DNA from: Halictus rubicundus
Lineage: Eukaryota > Arthropoda > Insecta > Hymenoptera > Halictidae
DNA length: 64,000 nucleotides
Assembly: GCF_050948215.1 (NCBI RefSeq)
Contig: NW_027488885.1
Span: 1 to 64,000, forward strand
Direction: 5' to 3'
A program made the position numbers and the translations under genes. Below the pieces are notes generated by a model, which was given only the letters and a program-made list of their open reading frames with translations, had not been told where the DNA came from and ran no database searches. Position 1 is the first letter of the stretch; each line of letters starts with the position of its first letter. Of the stretch, positions 32,201 through 45,494 are shown in pieces.

Positions 32201-34613
32201 TACTACCTCTGTCGGAAAGTATTCCACCGAATAAATCGAGCATCTCTTCTAAACATTATTCACATACAAAATCTCAATGCTAATGAAATGGCCATCTTTA
32301 GTAAAAATAAAACGTTAATTTAGAAATATGTTTTCCTTTTTCTCGGTGGTACGAAAAAATAATCGAAGCAATAAGGGTTAAAAGTGGTGGTCTATATTTA
32401 TCACATTGCTTACATCATTCTCTGTAACGTTCACATTCAAGTGAAACTGATTGTTTTCTTTGTATATGGCCGACTGTTCTTCTCTATTTCTTTAAACTAC
32501 GAAAGGATCATTTTTCATTTCGAACAGGGTAAGGGACCCAATTACTGTGACGGTAAGAATTACTGTGCGCCTATATCAATTATACTTATTTTTAAAGCAT
32601 AATGAATATAAAAAAGAAATATTACATTTTTTCCATTAAAATCAGTTGATATATACATATTTTTTAATATTCATTACTTACATATGCTTTAAGAATACGT
32701 CTGATTAATGTAGGTACAGTAATTGAGTCTCTTACCGTATTCATTCAAATAATTGCTTCAGTTATCGCCTAATTAATGTAGGATTGAGACGGGTAATGGG
32801 CTAACAAATTGTTTAATAAAACAAAATTTTATTATAAAATGTCCAGAAAATATGATCAACGATACAATCAACCTCTCACGCTCGTGGTTCGGCGACAAAA
32901 GACCGCGAGGCCCGGCACCTCTGAGCATTTTATTTGTTTTTCCGAGTTCTCGAATTTTCCATGATCGTAACGGTCGCCATGCTTCTCGAAGCCTCCCATC
33001 GCAACGTTCCGAAACGTCGCATCGAGACACCTTCGAGAGGGAACGCTCGCGCTCCCACATTAATTTTGATTGGAACTACTCTACCAGGAGTAGTAATTTC
33101 CCTTTTAATCTCGTAACAGTGGAGACAACGAATCAGCGGACATATCGATGATTTCGTTAAGTTTCAAGATTTGTGACAGGCACACTTGTGAAACAATCTT
33201 AATCCTCATATAGTACATTCAGAGTCATTCTGAAACAGTTGTGGCCGTGTTTATTTATGTACTGATTCTTTATCCATTTATGCGATGATTAACATAATTT
33301 TATATAAATACAGTAAAAAAAGTACATGAACAAATTGTCAATAGTTGGATTATTTTGTTTAAAAAAATAGTACAGCAATACATATACCTGGACTGATTTT
33401 AAAGCTCCAAGCCTCTACTTTCGCGGACCACCATTCATTTCTTTTTAGGATACTTGTGCATAATATGAGAGGTGAAAAACTGAGGACGAGTTTTTGGTCG
33501 AAAATGCTATACATTGAAAAGTCTGAAAAAGCATAAAAAATTTTGTTTTCTGAATGAATCGATTACAGATTTCAAGATTCAATCTTCCCTTATACAACGA
33601 CTGCTTCAAACTTAATTTACGATTTTCTTCTGACTCTTTTATAAAACAAAAATGAGTAATGAGTTTCATTGTGTGAGGATATTGTTCCTTGTATTATTGC
33701 AGAGATGGCAATAGACCTTCCATTCGAATTTCAGTAAATCGGCTAGAAAAAAATCGTAAATCAAGGTTTAAGCATTCGTTGTAAAGAGGAAACTTCAATC
33801 TTTAAATCTACAGCGGTTTCAGTCGCGGGAACAATTTGTCAATGTTTTTTCAGACGTTTCAATTTGCAACATATTGGAGACCACAGATATTTTCAGTTTA
33901 CGAGCGATTGTGACATACAAAAATATCTTAAATAAAAATGAACGATGGATGGCAAAAGTAGAGGCTTCTATCTTTAAAATGAGTAGTCCAGCTAGATTGT
34001 TGCAATATTTTTTTAACGAAATTTGTTTAACGAACTTTATTTGTTTTCTATAGCAATCGGAACCATTCGTCTTTCGGATAAGGTGAAACTAAATCTAAGC
34101 TGAAGCAATTAAGATTACTCTTTTTAAGGACAACTTCGTCGAATTTGTTCGGTGAACCAAAATTCTTTCCTCAAAATAATTCAGAGTATCCAATAAAATT
34201 CTTGAAACTGCAGACGGTCCGGAAGTAAAGCGAACATAGCTATCGAAGTAAACAGTAAAGGAAAGTTTATAGTACCAACGTACTCGTTTATACGTCGCAT
34301 AAAATTTGATATCAGAACGTAAGGAATATGTTTTAGAAGCTTCGTTACGTTATTTCAGTTTTAACGATAGGATTGATGGCGTACGCTTCTCTGCTGCTTC
34401 AAGACGTTATACGGTCTGACAACGGAACTTGTTTAAAGAAGTTGTAAAATTCTACTATTCAAACAAGTAATCTCCCTTTTTCAAATTGTTATAAATATGA
34501 AGTAAAAATTATTTTATGAAATTACATGTTCTGTTTAGAGAATGCTTTATCTGTTGATAAAATTTTTCATCTTAACATACTAGAATAAGGGAAGATGAAA
34601 CACTGAAGATTAA
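29277..34613. other. Non-coding, AT-rich, 5.3 kb
   Basis: No gene supported. Short frames (for example 29659-29976 plus) lack domains. A CpG-richer patch at 32870-33120 is open on both strands and may be an old repeat. Confidence 0.45.
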
Positions 34614-34621
34614 ATAATTAC

Positions 34622-34820
34622 TAGACTGCGAAACTTTATTCAAAACGAACATGTTCTTCATCGATTATGAGAAGCAGGAATTGTATAAAATGTATTTCAT
34701 CCCTTAATAATTTTGATACATTGAAAAAAACGTATCGATCTTCTTAGATTGTTCTAATCTTTTACTGTTTTATTTAACGCTCGGCCAATTTTTCGTAAAT
34801 GCATAAAAATCCGCAGTCTA
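34622..34820. mobile_element. hAT-type MITE, TAGACTGCGG family, copy A
   Basis: Ends TAGACTGCG and CCGCAGTCTA are inverted. Flanks ATAATTAC (34614-34621) and ATAATTAA (34821-34828) match at 7 of 8 positions. Same family as 61147-61347 and a fragment at 39516-39561. Confidence 0.85.
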
Positions 34821-34828
34821 ATAATTAA

Positions 34829-35199
34829 ATTAAATTTATGAGCATATGCATCATTAAAAAGAATTAATGACGAATATCTTGAATTTCATACCTGCAGAGA
34901 TGTAAGAAGTTTAGTTTTACAACAATTGTATTTCTAATTTGAATTTGCAAAATTGTCAACAAGTACCCATTGAGTCAAACGATATTTGGAATTGCCTTCT
35001 TAGATTGGCAAAAATTACGTTTAAAACTCTCTGCAAAAAAATGTTAATTTCGCTAAAAATATGTACACCCTTTGATCGTCTTGTAGTATAATTTCTGGTG
35101 TTGCAACACAATATGTAAATCCCGGAATTAGGCCACAATAAGAATTAAAATAAAATTATGAGGCATATATGTGCATTATTAAAACTAACTTCTTTTTTG
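34829..35199. other. Non-coding, AT-rich
   Basis: No feature supported. Confidence 0.5.
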
Positions 35200-35203
35200 T
35201 TAA

Positions 35204-36461
35204 CCCTTTCGGCAAGAATGCCGGATATATCCGGCATCCATCTGATGACCTGTGTGTGTACGAGCGTCGGATATATCCGGCATCCATGTGACAGCCTGTA
35301 TACACGAGCGCCATCTATAATGGCGGATTTTATATAAATGCCTTTTAATATTAAAACTATAAACGCCACTTGTTAGAGGAAACATTGTTTAATTAAACAC
35401 AGTTCTTATTTAACGTTTAGGAAAATCTTCATACAAAAGACAACTGACCACGCGCTATGTGTGCATTTTCGGAGCGGCGCACAGTGTGGACAAGCGGGAT
35501 ATACATATGTATCTCACTACACGTGCATATCACGATGTACGATAAATTCCTTTGGCAAATTACATATTAGGAGGAAATTGATATTATTAATCATTGAACA
35601 ATCATTTAACAATCAATTTTATACATACATATTGTTAATTTTTTTTTTAATTCATTAATTTTATTGTTAAATTTCATTTTTTGTGAATAATTACCATTAC
35701 ATGTACATTAAACTTGTATAAATTTTCAACGGTGGTTCTATTTATTAATTGCATATAAAACTTCAAATTAACATATAACAAAAACGGCAAAATACATCCT
35801 GAGATTCTTATTCGGATATATTACTTGTTATAGTTTTGTTTGCTTAGGATCTATTGTGGAAAATTTTTTAATTTTCTTTTTAAATATATTAGTTGTATTG
35901 TTAAATTTAATTTTCTGTTTCCAAACAAATTTGGATTTTTGTCGAAAATTTTGCCATTTATCCGCCACATTCACAGTGCGGAATTTACTTTTATAGAAAA
36001 ATTCAATATTCGTGTATATCACGAATTATTATTAATAATCAAATAATAATCATTTTTACGCATTCTGAATTTGTTTTTAATATATGTTTTATTTTATGAT
36101 CACATTTAAAGTACTGAGAATGAGTCGGATAGCGAGTAGCGATTTGTTAAGTTTGTTAATTTTGTTTACTACTATTATAATTTGTTTAAGTTTCTTATTA
36201 TTAACTTTACGTATGGTTAATTTATTTATTTATTTATTTTAATTTTTTAGTTTTTATAAATACATTTTTTTCAATAAAAATTGTTAATTTCTTGTTAAAC
36301 TTATTAATTATATTGGTAAATTTCATTTTCTGTGAAGAATTACCTTTATATATACATTAATGACCTTTAGAGAACTGCCCAAAAATAGGCCATTTGTCCG
36401 CAGTGTGCTTCGCTTCGTACAGCCGGAGTGTCACGGCGACAGAGCACTCGTACCGAAAGGG
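35204..36461. mobile_element. Non-autonomous piggyBac-type element (1.26 kb)
   Basis: TTAA at 35200-35203 and 36462-36465 flank inverted ends CCCTTTCGG / CCGAAAGGG. Near the left end a block containing the palindrome CGGATATATCCG and GGCATCCAT occurs twice (about 35220-35245 and 35265-35290). No transposase; the interior is AT-rich. Confidence 0.85.
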
Positions 36462-36599
36462 TTAATTGTTCGAATAGCATTGCTTAAGTATATTTTGTTA
36501 CAACTTCGACATAGAAAACTGTAAGCCTTTTTAAAAAGATATCAGTCTGTTTCTTACTTCAATCGCCAAACAACTATGCATCTGATACTATACTTCGAT

Positions 36600-36951
36600 T
36601 ATAAAGGTGTCCCAAAAATGTTGTACTTCCTTGAAAGAGGTGATTCCCGAGGTCATTTGATGTAACTTTTTCTTGTGTGGAAATGTTTTCCGTGGCTTTG
36701 TTAAAGAATTATTACCGAAAAACACGTACCAATAAGAACGCGGTTACAGCGCCTCACGTTGAGTGTGGCGTCAGCATTGGCCGAGTTGTAATCTGTCCAC
36801 TGTAGCCGCGCTCTGATTGGTTCGTGTTTTTCGGTAATAACTCCTTAACAAAACCGCGGAGACGATTTTCTCAAAGGAAAAAGTCACTTCAAATGAGCTT
36901 GGAAATCACCCCTTACGGGGAAGTACAATATTATTGGGACACCCTGTATAA
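36600..36951. mobile_element. Mariner-type MITE, nearly palindromic
   Basis: Left AAGGTGTCCCAAAAATGTTG and right complement AATATTATTGGGACACCCTG are inverted. The complementarity continues inward through a stretch with GAATTATTACCGAAAAACAC (left) and GTGTTTTTCGGTAATAAC (right). TA lies at both ends. The total of about 350 bp would fold into a hairpin. Confidence 0.8.
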
Positions 36952-39515
36952 CTAATAACAGTGTTCCTTTATAACACACGATCTATGTCCTTTTATCTTA
37001 GTCGGTTCCTCTCTAAATCAATATCGTTGATTAAACAAATATCTTTTTCCGTGATTTCGTTCTGTTAAAATTAGCGTAAATCTATATTCACTAAACTCTG
37101 CCTGACACACGTTCACAAACCTGAACTAACAATCCACAGCAGACCTACATAATTTTGGAACCACATTCGCAGTTTCAATAATATCTCCTCTCTCGGCTCA
37201 GTATTAAACTTTAATAATTCCCAAGTGGATAATCAATCTATACTAATGTACTTGTGCTAAGTACTTTAGCTTGATATTGTGTACAGTGACGATAGCAACT
37301 TATTTGACTTTAAATATGCACATTATATTAATATATGAAATATCCCTATCAGTGTCGGTACACAACTTAACTATGTCGAGTCACTTGACACGAACATTGG
37401 AGCAGGTAGCGATAAAATTCTGTCTAGAGTTTTCCAATCTGTAAACTTGTTATGCCTTGAGTATACCAATTTGCACAATGAAATTGAAACAAGATCACAA
37501 GTGCATACCGTTAATAAAATATTAAGGTAGTTAACAAATCTTATACCTAATAAATTTAAAATAATAAAATTCAATCATTACTTTTTCAAATGTATACGAA
37601 CACACCAAACATTCTATCTTAAACACTCTTTACTTAATTTGTTTATCAATGAAATCACCGAAGGTATTGCAAATGGCAGTTTTTAAATCTATGCTGATAA
37701 TTGAACGTTAGAAATAGTTTTAGAATTAAATTTTTCCATATTTTGAAATATAAAAAAAATTAAGTTTAGATTTTAAACGGGTAGATATGTGTATTATTAA
37801 GTAAGGTCTATCTAAAAGAATTATTTATTGTATAGTATTTCTACTTATTATAAGCACCAATACATGTCCATTAGTCAAATTTTTGATAGTTACTGATTTG
37901 AAAATTAATCTCCGTATGAAAATATGGCATATATGTGAATACACGTATATATCTTTCTGTATGTTGCGTAGAATCATTCTTAACTTATTTTACATGCAGC
38001 TCCTTTCTTCATGGGGTTACTCGAACGATTTGGTCACAATATCTAACATCTATATTTATTTTATCTTACAATTGCTATTCCGTATTGCCTCACTTGAAGT
38101 TGTTAATATTTCTTCAAAGATAAAAAACTGTGCCTTTATCCTTCTTCACTCTGGTATACATATAGTATATAGTATAACAAAATTCGTTTTCTGTGAAATA
38201 CAAAAAATTCATATTGAACAGCAACAAGTAATCTTATGTAAGTATGTATCGGCAAGTTTTCTTTTAAAAGCTATACAGGATTCAACTAAGTGTGCCACCT
38301 AAATTATATGTAAACTATTTGGTATATGAAAAAATGGTTCAAATGAAAGTTGTATACTATCAAGAGTAGAATAAAGGTCACCTTCGAGTTTCTTTATCGT
38401 GAAGGGTAATCTTCTGGTCAAAGGGAGAAATGAATCCTAAATAAACAAAACTATAAGTGTATGTGGGATGAAAAATGAATAGTTACTGAGATAAATAGAT
38501 AGATATAGATTAGAGATAGATAGATATTATTTCTCTAGTAATGATTTTTAATGCAAGTAATGCTCAAATTCCTTGAAAGTCTTTGAAGAACCTTGAAGAA
38601 GTCCTTGGAAGAACCCTTTAAAGAAACTCAAGGTGACCTTTATATCTCGATAAAAGAGCACATTCATTAGCTGAATCACCCTTATAATCTGATAAAATTT
38701 TTCTATTAGCATTATCGGGATTAAGTAGTTCCAATGTTATTTTACAGAAGCGCATACTGCGGTTAACAATACCGACACGTCGAATCCATTTTCACAAAAG
38801 AACTATCTTTTTCATGACCGTATACTATTATCATGTTCCGGTCCAGCGTGTATTCCCATTGAAGATTTTCTTCCCACAAATCTCTTGACCTTGCGTCCTT
38901 ACGTTCTAGCTTCTTCCCCTATACCTGAGAGAGAAATATAACCAAATTCAAAGCACTCGTCGACCGCCGTGAAAGTTTAACGCAATAATTTTGCAAAGAA
39001 AGTGTCCAGCCAGATTCTAATTTATAGATTTTCGCTTTCGAAACAAACAGGAAAATCTAAACCTCGTCTGGCCACCTTACCGAGTTAATAAATCTACTGC
39101 GCTGTTTGTAGTTTCCAAAGGGAATCATTTTAATACTCCACCGGAGATATCATTCACTTTAATACAATTTTGGTTAAATATCTTGTGTTTCTGTGAATTT
39201 ATTCAGAAGAACATTCAAATCTAAATTAATTTAAATTTTAACCAAACTTTATAGTCATTTTTCATGTTTGGGTATTGTACTACACGAATGTCAGAAAATC
39301 AAATTAAATTATTTCGTTTTGCATTGCATCAACTTAATGTCTACTGTTACACCCGATCATTACAATACGGGTGTTATGCATTCATGACAAGATCGAGATG
39401 GAGCAATTTAAAACGGTAGAAACATTGAAAGAATTTAAGAATGTCAACATATCATTTGCAACTTATTAGAATTTTTAAAGAAAGGACGAAACATCTATAC
39501 AGCTACTACTTCTGA
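36952..39515. other. Non-coding, AT-rich
   Basis: No gene supported. A frame of 139 codons at 37883-38302 has an odd aromatic/Ile-rich composition typical of translated AT-rich DNA. A GATA-type microsatellite occurs at about 38494-38530. Confidence 0.45.
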
Positions 39516-39561
39516 CAATTGATGCAGACAATTTTTATTTTGCATTGAGATCCGCAGTCTA
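39516..39561. mobile_element. hAT-type MITE fragment, TAGACTGCGG family
   Basis: Only the right end (TTTTATTTTGCAT...CCGCAGTCTA) is present. Confidence 0.6.
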
Positions 39562-39814
39562 GTGATAATATAATTTTTATTTATTTTAGATCGTAAATCA
39601 TAGCCGGGGAACTTCTTCTGCATGACCCCCGCCATTAATTTTCGGGTCCTCCCACTCTTCAGCACCACTCCTAGCTTGACTTTATCTTCAGAGGCGGGGG
39701 ACTGGCGCGGCGGCACGCGGGTCGCACGCTGTTTCTATCATACGATACCAGTCAAATGGTGGAAGACGCTGGTAAGCACTGAGAACGAGAACAGGGGAAA
39801 GAAGCAGTGTGTGT

Positions 39815-40020
39815 CTCGTGGGTCAAGAGTCACCAGATTAAGACTTGTCCTCCACTCTACCCTTCCCCTTCTACGACGCTATTACCCCACGCTTCTGCCA
39901 CTGTAATCCGTTGTAATAATCTGTTGTGATCCGGTACTGGCAGAGACAAGGTACATGTTTCCCCTCAATTCGAGTCAACTGCCCTGATCTGGCGGCTCTG
40001 GGCGGTCGGTTCCCCGGCTC
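39815..40020 (+). repeat. Dispersed repeat, copy 2
   Basis: Diverged relative of 13290-13520 in the same orientation. The GC-rich DNA just left (39600-39780) may belong to the same unknown element. Confidence 0.6.
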
Positions 40021-42312
40021 TGTTCTAGATTATTCAGTTTTGTTTTGTCTAGAAAAACGGCCACTGATGTTCAATATTCTTTTATAATCTAAAACTAAAA
40101 AAATGCAAAAGAAAATGTGTGTCCATTGCTCAAGCGAAGGTGCGAATGAGGTGTTAGACGGAAAGGATGTTTGAAGGAAAGAGAAATGATACAAATAACT
40201 TTATGCCCGTTCAATTTGCACAGTTATCGAATTGGAGGGATTTGCTTCTACCGTCCTTCCGATGCGGCGAATTCTATAAGAAATCGCGGCGTACATACTG
40301 TACTCAAACTCGACTCGACATTCTGCCGAATGTAACTAATTGTAAGCACTCGAGGATAAGCACGTATTATTAATTGGTAAATGATTGCCAGATGGAAAAC
40401 ATTATTAACGGGTCGTAGACAGACATTGATACTCATAACGAGATGAAACGTTGCCGAACTCTTCTGTAATACCTTGTATATAAGATTGAACGTTGTATAA
40501 TATGAACGATACATAACGTAATATTTAATGTTAGAGAAACGTTATCGATACATTAGGACTAAATTTCTATTTTCACTTTGGAAACATTTTCGTCTAAACA
40601 AAAGCTGTAAGGACTCACATAAACACGTGCTATCAAAGTTTCTTATAGACTGATCATGGTTTATCGACATTCCGAAAGAACACTTTTATGCACTTCATAG
40701 AATTCACTATATTACTCGTTCCATTGAATGTAAATCTTTGTACAGGAGGATCAATGTCTCGAATTAAATGGTATTAACAATAGCATTAAAGTTTATTTAC
40801 ATCGTTGTTAAAGTCTATTTCACAAACAATCCATTAATTTTTAGTACCGTTTTGTTTATTTGTGTAATGTACGCACGTGTATGATTAATAGAAACTGATG
40901 TTAATATTTTACACGATGATGACAGTGAGCATAATTATCATTTCGTTCGAAATTATAGAAATTAATATTAAATACGCAAACGATTGGGCATCTATTACAC
41001 AATCATATTGTTGTATAAAAGTGTGGAAATTTCGAAAAGGAAATTAACAAGCAAATGCTCCTAATTTTATAAATTTATATAAACATCACTTTTACACTTT
41101 TTGACGCATTCGATTATGTACAACAAAATGTTCATAACAGTCTATTAAAAAAGAGGGAGAGAAGCCAAGTACTCACTGACATAATGTTAAATTGTACACA
41201 TATAAATATATTTTATGAATTGTCGTTTTTATTATAAAAGCACTGTAGCATTTGCACAGTCGCATTTGAATTTTATTACATTAACTTAAAATACCAAACG
41301 TTTGAATGGAGAAATACGCCGATCCTAAGAACGTTAGGCTAAGAACGATAACAATAATAATGTTCACAGTTCCCCCATACCCTCACTTTCATTAATAAAT
41401 CATCTCACATATTTGTACAAATCGAACGAGTTTAAAAGAATGGCAAACGACATACCGAAAGAATAAAAATACGATAACAAATATTTCTTTCAAACTTGCC
41501 GCGGATCGTCGATCAAAATGAGTTTCGTGGAAAATGGAGGCCGAGTGCCATACATACTTATACGTAAGATTTATTTATTTATCATCAAGTTATGCAGTTT
41601 CGTTCACTTATGAAAATTTCTCCTTTCATCCGTTATCTTTGTACGTATCATTTAGTCTTCAGATTTTTTGCGAAAATCGTGGTGTATGAAACACATTGGA
41701 ACGTCTCCCACACTTTTTCATTAAATCGCTTATATCAGCGCCCAATTTTTGTAACGGCGGTATATGTACATTGACAGAAGTATGTGTGAAAGCGAATAAA
41801 ACAGAGAGGAAGAATACTATTTGGAACCTATGAAGCAGTGTTTCCAGTTGGTATCGTGTAAGAAATATAAACATCAATTAATAATTTGTAAATAGTTAAG
41901 GAAGTAAACGATATGGGAGCGCAATCGGCGTCATTGTAAATACTCCAAAAAAAAAAAAAACAAATTGCTGAGTACTATACGTCTGTATAATCGTTTGTCG
42001 AACAATGTATCTTATATTACAGGATAATAAAAGAAAACTAACTTATCAAATACTTCGTCTCCTATATTTATACCCCAAATCCCAATACATGATTTTAATT
42101 TATTTTCACTTTACAACTGAAATTTGTTTCCATAGACTATTTCAAGATACGTTTAATAACATATATTGAATAAGTAAAATCAATTTGGGTTTTACCAACC
42201 TGTTTAGTTTTATTTGACAAAAATAACATTTTTGCCAATATCTGGCGGAACAAAATGATAGCACACGTGTATAGAAACTTAAAATATCTACAAAGTGAAT
42301 GATATTGTGTAT
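40021..42312. other. Non-coding, AT-rich
   Basis: No gene or structured repeat supported; an A-run at about 41948-41961. Confidence 0.45.
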
Positions 42313-42523
42313 TTAATATTTTGTTGCGCTTTTTTTATATTTAATGACAGGAGTGGTTCTGTTGGGTGAAGATTTATATAATTTTTTAATACTTTTCTGG
42401 ATAAATTCTTCCCACTTATCTTGAGTACATTATTTAAAATCATTCAATAGTTTCAAATTGTCTGCTATTTTTGTATACTACCCTGACAAGATTTCTTGAA
42501 CTATTTGTAATAATGTTGAGATC
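42313..42523 (-). pseudogene. C-terminal fragment of a Tc1 transposase
   Basis: On the minus strand, remains of the DLNIIEN motif (here Glu is replaced in DLNIITN), then KNSRQFETIE, then in a shifted frame CTQDKWEEFIQKSIKKLYKS and SPNRTTPVIKYKKSATKY up to a TAA at 42313-42315. These follow the usual end of a Tc1 transposase. Frames differ between the pieces, so it is a decayed fragment. Confidence 0.75.
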
Positions 42524-42543
42524 AACACTAGCGATCGCTTGCT

Positions 42544-43215
42544 TATGTAGCGTGGCCAGTTGACCACGCGAACATAGTTAGATATATATAGTATCGATTA
42601 ATGGCGCGGAGAGGCAAATTTAAATATAAGATGTAATCGCGTATTTCATACATACGTATTTTATTTGGGCGCGATAGTTTAGAGTAGGTAAAGAAAGACC
42701 GCGAGAGTTCCATAGAGATCCTTGACGAAATTCGAGTCGGCGAGACTAATTGCGGAATTTAGAGAAAGTCACGCAGCCTCTTAGAGTAGCTTCTCCAATT
42801 CTACATAAATTAGGGATAGTCGAAGTCCGGAATCAGTTAAGGACAAGAGGTCATAAATTCTCAGTCAAGGACCTCTTGGAACTCCCTCGGACCTCTCCCT
42901 TGTTCGGTCCCACATGGCCCCACGTCCCTTGTTTTGGCGGGGCTTCACCCTCATGCGTACCCCACTCCCGTGCGTGCGCTATTAAGATCCATCCACTGCC
43001 AATCACCATCAAGCAGCAACCGGAAGACGAGTCATCCGACGAATCAACGCCTAGCCAGAAGATCCCAATTTTCCTATTGGCTAAGGAAGCGAGACGAGAA
43101 GGAAGAAGCGGGGAAAGGATTTGAAGCTCCAGGATGAGACAGAACTCATTGTAGAACCGAGGGAGTTACATCCCAAAGAACTACCAATAAAATCTATAAC
43201 AATTTTCGCCATTTA
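42544..43215 (+). repeat. Possible solo LTR or LTR-like repeat
   Basis: Starts TGTAGCGTGGCCAGTTGACC. It has a GC-rich middle without a domain-bearing ORF and an AATAAA signal near 43188. The composition differs from its AT-rich neighbours. The right end and target duplication are not resolved, so the call is tentative. Confidence 0.35.
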
Positions 43216-43429
43216 CTCTGTGAAGAAAGTTTATTTCTTAATTTCCACGAGCAGACTGAAAAATGCCATAGCATGCAATGCCTACATATGTACGTGTACC
43301 TGTACATAATACATAATCTAAAGAGTTCTTTATAAAATTGTCTTAATAACTTAACATCCAGCAGAGTACCAATGGTGAAACCCAATGACATTTCCTTTTC
43401 TTATAAAGAGTTTTACTCACTGCAAAACG

Positions 43430-44150
43430 TGACGTAAATTGTTTAAGTAATAAAAATGTGTTTGTTTAAACAATATTTTAAGTAATAAAAATGTACTAGT
43501 TTAATCATTTGTTTCAATAATACAAATGTACTGGTTCAAACATTTGTTTTAATAATAAAAATTTATTTGTTTAAACAATCGTTTAAATAATAAAAATTTA
43601 ATTGTGAAAACTAGCGTTTAACTAGTAAAAATGTACTGGTGCAAACATTTGTTTCAATAAAAATTTATTTGTTTAAACGATTGTTTAAATAATAAAAATT
43701 TATTTGTGTAAACTAGCGTTTAACTAGTAAAAATGTACTGGTGCAAACATTTGTTTCAATAAAAATTTATTTGTTTAAACAATTGTTTAAATAATAAAAA
43801 TTTATTTGTGTAAACTAGCGTTTAACTAGTAAAAATGTACTGGTGTAAACATTTGTTTCAATAATAAAAATTTATTTGTTTAAACAATTGTTTAAATAAT
43901 ACAAATTTATTTGTGTAAGCTAGCGTTTAACTAGTAAAAATGTACTGGTGTAAACATTTGTTTCAATAACAAAAATTTATTTGTTTAAACAATTGTTTAA
44001 ATAATACAAATTTATTTGTGTAAGCTAGCGTTTAACTAGTAAAAATGTACTGGTGTAAACATTTGTTTCAATAACAAAAATTTATTTGTTTAAACAATTG
44101 TTTAAATAATCAAAATTTATTTATGTAAACAAGCGTTAAAAGTTTAAACG
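43430..44150. repeat. Satellite with 102-105 bp higher-order unit
   Basis: The landmark ACTGGTG recurs at 43635, 43737, 43839, 43944 and 44049, giving units of 102, 102, 105 and 105 bases. Each unit consists of three related monomers of about 34-35 bases (motifs TTTGTTTAAACAATTGTTTA, GTGTAAACTAGCGTTTAACT, ACTGGTGTAAACATTTGTTT). The leftmost 200 bases contain less ordered monomers. Very AT-rich with internal palindromes. Confidence 0.92.
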
Positions 44151-44219
44151 ATAAAAAGTGTTCGATTATTAATGGTAGTCACTGTACCGTGGTACGTATT
44201 TACGTATTATGGTTTGGCA

Positions 44220-44700
44220 ACGTCGGATAAAAAAGTCGGCCATCCGAACATCGAATACAATTTCGAATAAAAGATACATTTCATTTTCATCTCTGCCAAA
44301 TACTCGTCCCGAATAAATCCTCAAACAAATCGTCTGGCCACATCGAGCTTCGGATATCGAATAAAAGTTACGAATAAATTTCGCCGCGACATCTGCCTTC
44401 GAATACATTCTGAAATTAATTTTTATTCGACGCCTAAAATCGTTCGGATGGTCGGCGGACGCCGAGTATCTACAAATAAATCCGTCGAATAAATGGGGGC
44501 GTTGCAATCGACCATCCGAATAAATCCTGACGTAGCCAGAAAATCATCCGGAGGCACGTCGAATACAAATCTCGAAACCAGACGCTCGTCGAATAAAGAT
44601 ACAAATAACTGCTCGCGATTCATCCGACTTCGAATAGAAACAAAAGAACAGAGAACTTGTATCCGAAGGCGCTTCAAATAAATTTTTCATCGGATACTGC
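44220..44700. repeat. Stretch crowded with CGAATAAA/AATAAA motifs
   Basis: CGAATAAA, CGAATACA or close variants occur about twelve times in 480 bases, usually embedded in CATCCGAATAAATCC-like contexts. It lies between the satellite and the telomere-like island. No clear fixed period and no gene; both strands have short open frames that I regard as by-products of the repeat. Confidence 0.6.
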
Positions 44701-45295
44701 CCAACTCTGTTATCTACCCTCTTTGTGCTCGAGAAGCAAGGGTCCGGACTCGTCGGCGAAGCCGACGAGGCGCAAAGTCGCCGCGATGCAGCAACTTCGC
44801 GCCGAGGAGGGGCCTAATCTTCCGAAACAAGTCTTAAATTGATCTGTCCGTCCTTCTCCTTCTTTTCGACCCCTTCCTTTTTTCTCCTAAAATCCTTCGT
44901 TTCCGAGAAAAAGCATCTTCCTGCTATTTCTAAGCACTTTTTGGAAATTTTTTCTTGCTCCCCGAAACCTCCTACGCCGTGACGTATTGGTTTAGCATCG
45001 ACAATCCGTAGCCGCAAAAAAAAAAAATTTTTTTTTTCCCGCTCAAAATTGGTAGCTATTGATAAACTATTGATATGAATATTAATGAACTATTGATGTG
45101 TGTATTGATATCACTCCCTACTATACCACTTTATTTTATTTTGTTTAGAAAATTATTAAGAAACACTAAGATTGTTCATTCCTCAATATTTCTACTCTAC
45201 TCCACTCGCGGTTTATGCAATATCAAAACTCTAACTAACTTTCTTCTCTAATGACTTCCTACAGAGAAGTTTCCTTACACACAATAGTCCTAACC

Positions 45296-45474
45296 ATAAC
45301 CCTAAAAACTTAACCGTGACCAACAAAAACCTAACCGTACCTCCAATAAACCTAACCCTAACCATTCACACTAGCCCTGAAACCTATCCCTAATCCTAAA
45401 AGTTAACCCTAATTATCGAAAACCTAACCCTAATCCTAAAAAGTTAATCCTAACCAAGGATACCCTAACCCTCT
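45296..45474 (-). repeat. Degenerate telomere-like CCCTAA tract
   Basis: About 180 bases in which CCTAACCCTAA and variants recur with frequent changes. The G-rich strand is the minus strand, opposite to the TTAGGG arrays on the right of the retrotransposon. It joins the retrotransposon directly near 45472-45475. Confidence 0.9.
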
Positions 45475-45494
45475 GCCGCCGGGCCCAGGACCTG

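Noticed and set aside
43430..44150. CRISPR-like array
   Set aside because: Regularly spaced repeats, but the spacers are themselves repeats; a eukaryotic satellite with no cas genes.
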